From: Zingiber officinale
Taxonomy: Eukaryota; Streptophyta; Magnoliopsida; Zingiberales; Zingiberaceae
Direction: 5' to 3'
DNA length: 64,000 bases
Assembly: GCF_018446385.1 (NCBI RefSeq)
Contig: NC_056002.1
Location: forward strand, 30,614,636 to 30,678,635
Position numbers and translations under genes: made by a program. Of the stretch, positions 21,929 to 33,689 are shown in pieces; position 1 is the stretch's first letter; each line of letters starts with the position of its first letter. Below the pieces are notes generated by a model, which saw only the letters and a program-made list of their open reading frames with translations, searched no databases and was not told the origin of the DNA.

Positions 21929-24599
21929 AGAGTTGGTACTTGGGTAGTAGATTTGCATCACAAGAGCAAGGTTCGAATCCCTAGGGTTCATTCCCTTAGG
22001 AATAAGTTTCTCCCATATAGGAGGCGTTCAGTTCCATAATTTACCTCCCTTCCACAAGGCCTTGGGGCGTGTAGTGGAGGGGCGTCGGGGTGAGCGTTAT
22101 CACCTTTTACATCACACACACACACACATTAAAATCTTATATATGCAGAAGATTATGAGTGCTTTGAATAATTGATTGCGTTAATACTTTGATTTTCTTC
22201 TAGAGCACCAATTCATTTTTAAACGTTGAAAAAACAACTTCTAAATTTGTAGCTAGGGATTAGAAGTCTATATATTGTTTCTCTGTTCAACAACTTCAGC
22301 TTTGTGTTTATTGAGGAAGCTTCTTTTACAATGTTTTCATATGATAACTTATTCTAAATATTTTTTATGATCTAGTAGAATGGAAGAAGCATAGGAAGGG
22401 CTTGGATAAGCCGTTATTATTTGTCTTCTACAGGTATGTTATCATGGATTTATTTTGATTATTCAGTTTTGAAAGTTTCTTGGTGATATTTGAAGATTTG
22501 ATTGAGCGATGACATTCCAAAATCTTAGATATTAGGAGAGATCTATTTATATTTATGGTCTATTGGTTTTTCCCCTCATGCTTGGTCTAATAAGATTAGA
22601 TTTGAATTGCAGTTTTATAGAAATGGAGTATAATCTATCCACTAAGTGATGCGCAAATATGACTATTTCCATTCCTTGCAAGTTCAATGTTTTTTTAATA
22701 GTATTTTGTTGCCACAAATCTTCTTCTTTCCCTTTTCTTTTGTTACCTTCTGGCTATGTATGGCTTGTTAATATGATCAATGTGACATGCATTTCATATT
22801 GGTTGGTTAAAACATTGCATTGTAAATACTGTTTCTTTTAAATTCATAACATGTTTTGGTACATATAAAAAATTATACTCATTCAAAGTTTCAGTATGCA
22901 GTTGAATCGCTAGTTGAATATGAAAGGGATCCTCCATTTGATGATAGAAGCGTTCTGGACAAACGGTCGTCCCTCGATCTTGCACTATGTCAGCTAGCAA
23001 GTGATTTTGATAAAGAATCAAATTTATCATTAGGCCGTTTCTACCGTTCACGGCAGATTCCAGTAATCTCAACTGGCTCTCTAAAGCTTGATCTGGCCCT
23101 TGGAATTGGAGGATTGCCAAAGGTGATCGCTACTTTAGTGGACATTTAGACAATTTGGTAGCCATTTTTTCTTTTTATATATTGATTTGAGTTGTATTTT
23201 ACAGAGAGTCATTCATTTGAAGCTCATGGCATAGGATTTTAGGCACACTTGTAGCATTTGTGATATTTGTTGTTTCCTTTTTTGTGATTGAAATGATACA
23301 ATTTATATTACAGGTACATGGAAATTGATGAGATAATGAACTTGATTAAACTATGATATTAGATGGTTGCGCTTTAACTATATCTTTAACATTTTCACTC
23401 ACAATTTCCAATTTTGGATCTGTTTTCTTGTTACAGCCAAACATTTATCCAAAGTTTTTTTTCTTCCAAGATATGTTTGATATGACACTAGAGTGATGAT
23501 ATGAAACTTGTATGTTAAGAAAATAATTCAAGAGTGTTCATGTATTGCTTCAAAGATGACATATTGTTTAGTCTTCTGCAAGAGTGCTTTTTAGCTCTTT
23601 TTAGAAAATTGTTTCTTTCTTGATATGCATGATGAATGTATCTAATTTAGGTACTTATAAGCTTTTTATCGGCAATGCAATATTATTTCTCTTCAAATCT
23701 ATTGCTAGTAACATATTTTGTCATCCCAAACCAACTGAACCATATTTCTTGATGTGTCCACTAATTTGCAGGGAAGAATGGTTGAGATTTATGGGAAAGA
23801 ATCCTCTGGAAAAACTACACTCGCTCTTCACATTATAAAGGAAGCTCAAAAGCTTGGAGGTTCATTACTTTGTTTTATATTATAATCATAGAAACCTAAA
23901 TCTTCAACACCAAATAGACCTTTTGTTTCTTTGTTTTCTGTTTATTCAACACAGCGCGAAATTTTGCCAGCACAAGCTATGTGAATGCACAATTGTATAC
24001 CAGAAAGTATTGTTGCAACATAACGATCTTGATCTATATAAAGTAAATTATTCATGCTATCCAATTTAGAAGGACAAGGAGAGGTTGTCACCCACAAGTG
24101 GCAAGATTCAATAGAGGGATAAGATTTCATGCAGCCAACCCTAAATAATGAGGCTCCCATACATTGTGCTGAATACATAATACAGCCTAGTTTTCAAGTA
24201 ATTTTAAGGAATCAATATTATATTCCATTATCTCCCCTGAAAACCAGTTCAACATCATGATCTCAACAACCAGTACTTATGGGTTCTATTCATTAGTTGG
24301 ATCTAGTTTGAGACCATAAATTTTCCTCGGTGTGGCTATAATACCATTAGTAAAAAATTGGAATACAATTTTAAAGAGGACCACTGATCAAAAGTAACCA
24401 GCACCAAGCATTAGCTATCTTTTAATCTCTTCATTTTGAACTGCCCTTACAATGCATCCCTTCTTGAGTTTTGCCTCTAGTACTCCCGGAAATTTGCAGC
24501 ATGAAATGCAGCTTTTATTAATATGCAAAATCAATTAAATCTCTCCAATAAATGAGAAATTGAAAGAAAATATGGTAGGGACATGTTTAAAAACAACAA

Positions 24600-24636
<37 letters not shown>

Positions 24637-27600
24637 CAGATAGGTAGAAGAGTTGAATCTATTAAAGTGGAAACTATAAGTAGTAGAGGGGAAAAAAAGT
24701 ATATAGTAATAAAAAATGATTTAGTTAATTTGAATGTCATTACTGACATAGCATACAACTCAATGAACGGAAAGGTTTATATATCCAATCCCAAGTAGCT
24801 ACAAAGACATGGCTTAATCAGAAATGATGAGGATAATCACTAGTTTTGCTTTATATAGCATTCTATCTTAAAGAAGACTAAGTTGCTTTCACATTTGGTT
24901 ATTTTTACTTGGTGGATGTGCTTTATGATATCCTTTTTTAAAATCAAATAACATTGGTCTCTTGCATTTGTGTTTTATTGTTTTACATTCATTCTATCTT
25001 TTGATCTCATATTCAGTTTTCTGTCAGTTGAACATTATTGTTCATTTTATTTTGCAGGATGTTGTGCTTATTTTGATATAGAGAATGTGTTGGATCTCGC
25101 TTTAGCAGAAAGGATAGGTGTAAATATAGGCAATCTTCTGATTTCAAGAGCTGAATGTGCTGAACATTCACTAAGCATAGTGAATACACTCGTAAATAGT
25201 GGATCTATTGATGTTATCGTGGTGGATAGCGTATGCACTTATAGCTCCAAAGACATTATTCATTGCTATATGTTTTGTAAATCTTCTACTTTTTTCCACA
25301 TTAGTTGATAAAACTTTGAAGTAAGCATTTTTCAGGAGGAAGGCATAAGTATAATTTGTTTATTTCTCATTTTGTCTTTATCCGCATATCTCCCATCCAT
25401 CATATTATAGTTCATTGTTGTTCTCTTTTAATAAATCACTCTTCTTGGTCTTTCATCAGCAGGCATTGAACATTTTAGAATAAATTTTTTGATTGTATGA
25501 ATTATTAGTACTTTTACATCTCATATCCTTAATTCTTTTTTCTTTTTCTAAAAACAACTCTCAATGTTGAGAAAAAGATCTATGCAGCAGAAAGTAAATT
25601 GTGTCTTCTTTTTGACTCAAGATAATTTTGCTTTCATTAGTGATTATATGAAGTTCTACCTGGAATATTTTATGGATAAAGTACTTGTATCTAGGGATAT
25701 GGTTAATCTGACATCTCTGAATGAGAAACTCACTACTCTTATTGCCACTTGACCTGCTCAGCATAATTGAAATAGTTTTTTTAGTTTATGTTTTATTAAC
25801 TCCTAATTGATTTCTTTCTTTTAAGCATCATATACTTGTACTGAATGGCCTCCAATGCATGGTAAACTCAGATCTTGAGAAATTCAATTTAGATTTGAGA
25901 CTGATAGTTCATGATCAGATACGCACAGAATGAGCCTCTTTATTTACTTTATTTGGCTGAGATTCTTTCTTTTGAGCTTTCAAAAAGGAAAATGTTAGTT
26001 CGGGACTGAGATTCTTTCTTTTGAATACAGATTTTAATTAACATCACCAATCTAGTTGCAAATTTTTGTGGTGCATATATCATATTCGAATCTAATCAGC
26101 ATGATCTGAGGTGCCAATTTGCTATATTATCGGCTAATACATTTCAGTGGCGACTTTTCTACTGACATTGTTATCAATATGATAGGTAGCAGCCCTTATT
26201 CCCCAATGTGAAATTGAATCTACAATAGATATGAATCGTCCTGAGGTGCAATCTAGGTTGATGACTCGAGCACTCCGAAAGATTCATCATTCCTTATGCC
26301 GGTCAGAAGCTCTCATCATTTTTATTAATCAGGTACATATGAAATCTCACTAATCCTGAAATTGTATTCCTAAAAATTGTCTCGGAAAAAGATGAACATG
26401 AGCCATCAGTATACATTTTTTACCTTTTGCATCGATGTTTTTTTTTCTTTTCTTTTTTGGCATGAGACTATGAGAGCATCTCATGTAGTTTACCAGATTA
26501 TCTAAAGTCAATAATATATTATATTAAGGATATTGCAACTTTTAACTACACTATGCTATGTTTTCATTGGTATAGATTTTATTCTCAACATACAATCTCC
26601 TGAAGTGCAATGTCTATTTTAGTAATATCTCTTCTTTCTTTTTTGCTTTTCTTCTTTGAGTGATATAAACTCCAAGCCAATCAACTGAGGGAGTATAAGT
26701 TTTTATAAGTCGGGAGTTAATTCTTCGAGATAGAAGAAAAAGAATGGAAATACATAGATAAAATGATTAATGGATGTCTAATTGTTTGGTTTTGGAGTTT
26801 TTACAGAGTTAGTTACTGGGAGAAAATAGTAATTTCATCTTTTATGAGAGAAATATCACTCATAATAATACGCGAATAAAAGGATCCAATTTGAATGCTA
26901 CGTAATAAAAACATAATTATATACAAGATAACATTCTAATTAGCCCATCAAATGAGGAAGCGGAAGTCTAAAAAAGACTTGGTTAACAATAATAAGATAG
27001 AGCCTAATGACGTAGAAGGATTCATATAGCCGATCCCATCTAGTGTGATAAGGCTTGGTTGTTGTGGTTGTTGTTGTATAATATTCTAATTAGCTATTCG
27101 TTTAATGACATTAATAATACAATATAAAGGTACTATACAAATTTGTTTGATACAATGATATAAAGCTAACCGAGAACGATTCAGTTTAGAGGAAGCTTGG
27201 ATTTTCTTTATATATTCATAGAGATGTTCTAGTTTCAAAATAAATGCCCAAGGATTAAAATCACGAAGAACAGGTGTTTATACACTTAAAATTTGGAACT
27301 TACAATAAAATATAGATATGTCCAAATGATTAATAAGATTTTCCTCTCTGAATAAAATAGGAACAGAGTAATTTGTGAAGAAAGGTCTTGGAGTTCTAAA
27401 CTAACACTGTTGGTTTATTGGAAATACTAGAGGACTGGAAGACATTTTCAAGAAGATTAGATTGACCATATTTGGCTGAATCTACCTTTTATAAGCTTAG
27501 ACGAGTGAGCTATAGTTGACATTGGTTTAAACATTTTAGGACAGTTGCTGGGCCTAATAGGGTTTAGGGTTTTAGTCGATGTTGGTTCAAACATTTTAGG

Positions 27601-29529
27601 GTTTAGGCTCAATGAAAGAATAGTTGTCTAATGTGCTTGGTAATGCTATACTATGAAGAAAGTATTGATTCTAACTTCAAAGAAATTGTCGAAGAAGTGA
27701 AATAGGGTTTTAGGAGAAAACTTGAGTTTTCCGGAAATGATGAGTCAACACTGTCTAGCTGTGTACATCCATTTACTCGTAGATATATATCGTTTTGCAT
27801 TTTTAATAAATTCGAGTTTGGGACTCAACAAGAGAACAAGTTTTTTCATGTTAGACTAAAAGAACACAGTACAATTATGCTACTAGTCTTCGAGTCAAGG
27901 GCTCGGCTACTACATCTAATTTCACTCTATAGTAGTATCGTTCGTCAATCTTCAATTTTGAACTATGAACTTAAATATAATATTGGAACCATTCACAGCC
28001 AGGAAGGTTCATGAGTACAATCACAATCTTAATAATTTTTGAAGTAGAAAAAGAGTATTGAAAACTAAAAAAAGAGAGAAAAATATAGGAGTAAAAGTCT
28101 ACACCTAATTATTTGGCATTCTTGCTGTGTGACCTATAAGTCACGGGTTTGAGTCTCGGAAACAATTTCTTGTAAAGTAAGATTGTGTACAATAGACCTT
28201 TTCCCCGCATTAGCAGGAGCTTTGTGCACCGGGTTGTCCTTGTTCCTTCCCGGTCCGCCTGGTACACTCTGGTTAGGGTATCAGTTATTAGTTCATACTC
28301 TCCGTGACACTCGGTATTGTGCAATATTTAGCCATTCTTGTACTGCTCTATATGAATTTCCTTATCAATGTAGGAGAGCCTTCTTTCTTATATATGCCAT
28401 AAGACCTCGACAACATGCCGTTTAATGTTTTAATCTACATAATTTTGATCATGTGAAGTTTGCGAGTTGAATGATGAGTTTAAGTTAATAATTTGTTGTG
28501 ACAAGGTTTACTTGTTCTTTATGCATTAAATTGGATCCACTCCTAGAAACATGATATGCAACTTCTTTTGGGTGTTCTTTAAAGCAATATCTGATTGTGA
28601 ATTTAATGATTAGGTTAGAGAAAATGTGGGCCATAGGCATGGATTTGTAGATCAAAATGAGATCACATGCTGCGGAACTGCCTTACGATTCTATGCTGCA
28701 GTACGAATGAGAGCTAGAAGGAAATGCTTGCTTTACAATGACAATACGGTATGTGTTTCCATGTTCCTAGTTTTTAATAATTGCCACTAGGTGTGTATGA
28801 GTAGAGTTCTACTTGTTTTGGATTATGCTCGAGTCTTTATTTGTTTGTAAGAGTAGTTCTACATTAGATGCCCGGTATCCTTCCAGTCCAAGACTACTCT
28901 TCGAATTTTGAAGTTGAAAAAGATGATAATTTAAAGGGATGGTCCTGATGCTAATTTAATTTTGAAGTATTTTTACTTGTGTTTTCTGCTTTGTTTTTCT
29001 TTTCCTTCACTTCGTTTATCAATGACCTTGTAGGCTTCCTTTCATGTGGAAACTTGATTCTAAATTCTCCTTCGTATCTAATGTTAACCATCATCATAAA
29101 CAATCGAGTATAATTCTAGTTATTGCATTTCCTTCCGCCGCTGCTCGCGCGATCATCAGCATTTCTATTTGATATCTAATAAGGCTTGCTTGCGGTGTTG
29201 TTCAGGCCACTGGCATTGCTATATCGATTGAAATCATCAAAAACAAGCTTGCGCCTGCGATGAAGAGGGCTGACCTAAACATAGAATTTGGAAGAGGTCT
29301 CCGCCGCGAGGAAGAACTTCTCGAAATCGCCTCAAAGCATAGATTTATCAAAAAGGAACAAGATGGGTATTGGATACAAGGAGAGTATTACAAAGATCAA
29401 CAAGCAGCTGAAAGGTACCTCGCCGCAAATAACAGTCTGGCGAGCGACCTTACAGATCTATTAAAAGATCAATTGTTCAATGAGACAACAGAAAGTGGAC
29501 GACAAACTGAGATGATCGAGCAGTCGTAA
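20389..29529 (+). CDS. Organellar RecA recombinase (RECA2/RECA3 type)
   Basis: Seven exons: 20389-20499, 22895-23122, 23772-23859, 25058-25230, 26186-26332, 28614-28748, 29206-29529. All have GT/AG borders and the joined frame is open for 401 residues, the usual length for plant mitochondrial RecA. Exon 1 encodes an Arg/Ser/Leu-rich N-terminus ([20 protein letters not shown]) that looks like a mitochondrial transit peptide. Core motifs are [18 protein letters not shown], Walker A GKESSGKT (residues 121-128), Walker B VDVIVVDS (193-200) and IIFINQ (244-249), then [15 protein letters not shown] and [13 protein letters not shown]. RecA coats single-stranded DNA and drives ATP-dependent strand exchange, maintaining organelle genomes. 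The C-terminus lacks the long acidic tail of bacterial RecA. Oddity: residues 269 and 271 are Cys and Thr where the family has Gly and Asn (TCGGNAL). RECA2 and RECA3 cannot be separated by eye. Introns hold SINE and LINE debris. Confidence 0.93.
21875..21929. repeat. (CT)n(AC)n microsatellite in RecA intron 1
   Basis: Perfect CT repeats pass directly into about twelve AC repeats. A second short AC run lies at 22,112-22,128 on the other side of a SINE-like sequence. Confidence 0.95.
21930..22110 (+). mobile_element. SINE-like tRNA-derived sequence in RecA intron 1
   Basis: A box-A-like GTTGGTACTTGGGTAGTAG is followed 36 bp later by a box B, AAGGTTCGAATCCC, which is normal pol III spacing. A GC-rich body (cttggggcgtgtagtggagg) ends in ACCTTTTAC. 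AC-rich tracts flank both sides and may be the duplicated target. No clean target duplication could be defined. Confidence 0.5.
24600..24635. repeat. (TA)n microsatellite in RecA intron 3
   Basis: About seventeen TA units. Adjacent sequence (24,690-24,815; GATTTAGTTAATTTGAATGT, then CCAATCCCAAGTAGCT) resembles a worn LINE/SINE tail ending in a 'GCCGACCCCA..TAGTGGG' motif. Confidence 0.9.
26990..27080 (+). mobile_element. LINE/SINE 3' tail in RecA intron 5
   Basis: The sequence CATATAGCCGATCCCATC, then TAGTGTGATAAGGCTTGG followed by TTG-rich repeats to 27,078, matches the 3' tail common to plant RTE-type LINEs and dependent SINEs. Only the tail is recognisable. Orientation is plus. Confidence 0.45.
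28105..28240 (+). mobile_element. Au-type SINE in RecA intron 5
   Basis: It contains a box B, CACGGGTTTGAGTCTCG, then GTGTACAATAGACCTTTTCC, CCGCATTAGCAGGAGCTT and GTGCACCGGGTTGTCCTT. This order is characteristic of the widespread plant Au SINE family. The box A half (tggcattcttgctgtgtgacc) is worn. Plus orientation, inside an intron. Confidence 0.7.
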
Positions 29530-31530
29530 TCTCCATTGTATTTGCGAAGAAATCTTCGCTGTTCATTGATGAAAAAATGTTGTTTAATCTTTCTATTCAA
29601 GAGTTGATCATCAATTTATAAACAGTAGTCTGCAGTTGAAAGGATTTTAATTTTATGGGATATTTATTTGATCTGTTTGAACAAATTATTGTATTTTGTA
29701 GTCTGCAATTTCTTGCATGATTATTCTTTTAAACTTTATAATTTTATGTAGCAGTTCTTTTTGCCTTATTCAAAATTTTCATTTTCTTATTGAGTTCGTT
29801 CAAATTTCACTGTTCAAGTAAAGTTGTTATCTTGTAATTGAGATAAAATATGGATGTAATAAATAAAATTCGTATTATTATTATTATTATTTAAATGGAA
29901 ATTTTAAAAGGGTAAAAATTAAAAAGATGCCCTAATTATCCTTTTCTTTTAAAAGGGTGCATTTTTTTTTTAAAAAATAAAATTCAAACAAAGAGAAGTT
30001 ATATTACGGGTGCGGAAGTGTAATGGTAAAGTATTTACAAAAAATAAATAAGTAAAATATTCATGGAGGATCAAATTCGTCCACAAATAAATATTTGTGG
30101 TCGATTAGATAGCTTTTGTGAGCATTTTCTGATCCAACCGATCACAATTAAATCATGTCAAATCTTAAGGATTTAATGATATGATATGATATGATCCATC
30201 CGATCAATGAATGAGATATAGAGATGCAGGAAAAATGGAAGGCCGTAGAAATAAATTAAATTAAGTCGTATAATATAAAAATAATGATATTAGAGTTCGA
30301 ATTTGAAAAATATATATGATATTTGAAACTCGAATTCAATATAAAATTTAAGTTCGAGTTCGATACGATTTGTTCAAACTTGGATTCGAACATATTCGAA
30401 TTATAATTTGAAAATCACTTAGATTTAAATTTAATATATTTAAGTTTAAATAATTATGAGTTGGAGTTTGATTTAACTCGTGAATATTTGAATAAAATAT
30501 TATGAGTTCAAATTTAATTTAAAAAAGTTATTAAATATATTTAAGTTGGATTCAAATTCCATAATTTTAAATACCAATCAAATATTTTTTTAACCGACTC
30601 AAAACAAAAAAAAAAAAAACCCTCACGAACGGGTTTGATTGTTTGCACCGGTTAGTAGGACAAAGCTACATGTTTATATATTACAATACATTCAACCGAA
30701 ATTTACCAAAAACCCTTCAAAATCCCTAAAAGACCCCTCTTTAGTGGTTAAAAAGGATGCGTCGACAGCCTCAGCACCTTGGGGAAGAGAGGCAGGCCAT
30801 CGGAAGCAAACGGAGGCGAGGAAGGAAGAGGAGATTTGCAGTCGGCCGGTTGTAGGAGCTGGAGATTTGCAGCGGTCGGTTGGGCTGCGCTAGAGATAGG
30901 TAGGGGGTGGGGGGCCGATGGGGCCAAATTATTTACTCTCTTCAATTTTTAATATAAATTTATATATTGTATGTGTTATCTAATACGAATGCATATAAAT
31001 TTTATAAATAAATATTTTTTATTAGATAATTAAACATACTTTATTTTATTAAATTATAAAATTATTTGTATTGATTAATGATAAATTTTTTTAATAGTAT
31101 GATTTATCCTATAAAATACTAAAATAGAATCATTACTATAAAACATATACCTTTTGAGAACTCAAATTATTTAAGTTCCGAGTGTCACTTAAGGAGTTTT
31201 CTTCGTAAAAAAAATTAATTTACTTCTTTAATATCATATATTAAATTGATAAGAATAAATAATATCAAGATATTTATATAAATTTTTATATTGCAGTTGC
31301 AGCAAAATCTTGAAATTGATGATTCTATAAAATTTATTAATAATCATTGAAATTCTTTTAGGTATAAAAAAATGATATTAATTTAATTTAATTTTGGGTT
31401 TTATTAAATTAATTGAATGTTAGTTTGTAAAGAGTTTAGATTTTTAATAAAATAGTAAAAATTTTAATAATTTTTTCTTATAAATATTTTTTTTAAAAAT
31501 AAAAAGGATGAAACTGAATCAAAGTTAGAA
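29530..31530. other. Intergenic AT-rich region after RecA
   Basis: It holds the RecA 3' UTR, an ATT microsatellite at 29,874-29,892 and degenerate repeats of TTCGAATTTG/CGAGTTCGA words at 30,290-30,560. A GC-rich block at 30,750-30,930 has a short unconvincing frame. No gene was recognised. Confidence 0.5.
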
Positions 31531-31539
31531 ATACTAACC

Positions 31540-31725
31540 CATACGGTGTTGAAGCCCCAAGCGCTAGTGGCGATTGAACTTTGAAGCTGTGTTCGAAACG
31601 CTGAAGCCTTGAGCCTCCGTCCGAAATGTCGAAGCCCCAAGCCTTCAATTGAAGCTTTGTCTGAAACGTTGAAGTCCCAAATGACAATTGAAGCTCTACC
31701 CGAAATGGTGAGGAGGAAAAAAAAA
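31540..31725. repeat. Diverged minisatellite with GAAGCCCCAAG core
   Basis: Four to five units combine 'TTGAAGCCCCAAGC' with 'TTGAAGCTGTGTTCGAAACG'-like halves, at 30-45 bp spacing. The stretch stays largely open on the minus strand (31,493-31,687), but its composition follows from the repeat and it is not a recognised gene. Confidence 0.65.
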
Positions 31726-31887
31726 ATTAGAAACCCTAGATTAATTTTTTGTATCTATTTTTTTCAATTGAAGCTTCCCTCAAAATAATGATTTTTATAT
31801 CTATTTTTATCTTACTAATTGTATTATAATGATTAAAGTAGTTTTTTTTTCATTTTTGCAAGTTTTATTGCGACAGAAGATACTATA

Positions 31888-32777
31888 GATGGTACTACGC
31901 CTAGGCCCAAAAGAAGTTGATTACTATTTTGAAGTATTATAAGTATAAGCTTTTGAACAAGTAAAATAAGTTTCACATAAGTATAAAAGTATTAAAGTAT
32001 AAGTTTTAAACAAGTGAAATAAAAGAATAAGTTTTTAAGCAAGTGAAATAAGATTCAGAAAGTGTTTATAATTCAGCAAGTTTTAGTTTTCCTTATGCTA
32101 GCATGTTATTTTGATTAGCTTTACATGTTTAGCATTCCATTATGCATTATTCTTTTGCTATTAGATGAGCATGTGTAGTATTTTCTTTAGAGTTTTCAGT
32201 TCTTGGATTTCAGTATGTTTACATGCATATTCGAGTTTTTGTGAGTTAGATAGCGCTTACTAAGCATTTTGCTTATAGATTTCATTTCCTCTTACTGCAG
32301 ATAAAGGAAAGGAAAGGATATAGCAAAGGAAGGCGACAAGGTGGTGCGGATGGTGTGTGATGCCAGGACTATGGAAGTCTTGGGACTAGAAAAGAGTTCT
32401 TTTAGTTTTCTTTCTTTATTACTAAGTTTTCCGTGTTTTAGTGGACTGTAAACATTTGAGATTGTACTTTATAGTTCATGTCATTTGAGTTCATCCTTGT
32501 TTTAGATTGCATGCTGAGATGAGTTTTGTTTAATAAGTAGTTATTTTGGTGTTTGACACATATTTAACTGCGTGAGAGTTTGTTATATGTTCCAGTCACC
32601 TGTGGCTGATGTATACTATGTTTGTATCTCAGTTTATGGTCACCGATACAGGGGAGACTTTGCCAAAATTTTTCGGTAAAGACTCCTCGTGGTTTCGATC
32701 ATATCGGTTAAGTAGAGTTAGTAGTTAAGTAACGATCATCCTTAGAGAGTAGTATAGTAAGAAGGGTGGTCGTTACA
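31888..32777 (+). mobile_element. 5' LTR remnant of the gypsy element
   Basis: It matches 39,078-39,841 of the downstream LTR nearly base for base (GATGGTACTACGCC onward, including the AAAGGAAAGGAAAGGATATAG block). It runs to the LTR end CGTTACA. The first two-thirds of the LTR are missing, so the left end is a deletion, not an insertion border. Confidence 0.88.
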
Positions 32778-32778
32778 G

Positions 32779-32791
32779 TTGGTATCAGAGC
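32779..32791 (+). promoter_or_regulatory. Primer-binding site of the gypsy element
   Basis: TTGGTATCAGAGC, complementary to the 3' end of initiator Met tRNA, begins two bases after the LTR end. Confidence 0.9.
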
Positions 32792-33013
32792 AGTTCCTAT
32801 TCTCCAACATCACACATCAGCACCATCCTTGTCATCTTCAAGTAAGAAAGTATTTAAGTTTTTCCTTTTATGCTTTCTTTATTATTTGCAGTATGGAGAC
32901 ATTTCTTATATGCGCTTTAGTAAGATAGAAGTTTTGTTTCTCTTTTATGCATATACATAAGTATGTTTAGAAAGGATAGAGAAGATATCAAGTCTTTTAC
33001 TTTGCATAATTAG

Positions 33014-33660
33014 ATGTCAAGAAGAGGACGTCCCCGTACCGCTCGTACTGAAGATCAAGCACAGGAGAACGAAGAGCCTAGAACAGCTGAACCAAATCTC
33101 TCTGAAGTTGTTGCTCAACTCCAGAGACAAGTAGTAGAGCAGCAACAAGTGATCGTCAATCTGATGGTGAATCAGCAGCCAGTCCCTCCCACTCCTCCAA
33201 CTATCAATGTGGAGACTCCAGGGGTGCCTGAGATTCCACCAGCCGCCCTAGAAGTCCCCACAGCACCTAGAAGACAAGAAGCATACCTGATACAGTGGCT
33301 GAAACTGAAGCTAGAGAGTTTCTCAGGCACGACTGAGCCCTGGGATGCTCAGGCTTGGTTCAAGACACTGGAGAGCACCATGGAGCTTCTTGACTGGCCA
33401 GAAGTCGAGAAGGTCAAGTGTGCCTCTTTCTGCCTATCAGGAAATGCTCGTATGTGGTGGGAGAGAGAGTTAAGAGCAAGAGAGTAGTCAATCAGATGAG
33501 CTGGACTGACTCCGAGACAAAGTTGCACGAAGAATTCTTCTGCCAACGGATCACCAATAAACATTATGAAGAGTTTATAGAATTCAGAAGGTGAACCATC
33601 CTTTGAGTTCACGGGAGTGCCGAAGAGGAAGACCCAGAAATTCCTCTCCTCCCTAACAGC
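33014..33660 (+). pseudogene. gypsy gag, truncated
   Basis: The ATG frame at 33014-33487 encodes MSRRGRPRTARTEDQ, a coiled-coil-like Gln/Val-rich segment (VVAQLQRQVVEQQQVIVNLM) and a Pro-rich linker. The retrotransposon gag core follows: LKLESFSGTTEPWDAQAWFK, then KCASFCLSGNARMWWERE. It stops at TAG 33,485 and continues in other frames to about 33,600. The gag C-terminus, zinc knuckle and most of the protease are deleted: sequence passes from gag directly to the segment before reverse transcriptase. Confidence 0.85.
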
Positions 33661-33689
33661 TCACCAGATGTTAGCTAAAGGGTGTGTTG

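Noticed and set aside
22856-23149. 97-codon ORF as a separate gene
   Set aside because: It is exon 2 of the RecA gene extended into flanking introns.
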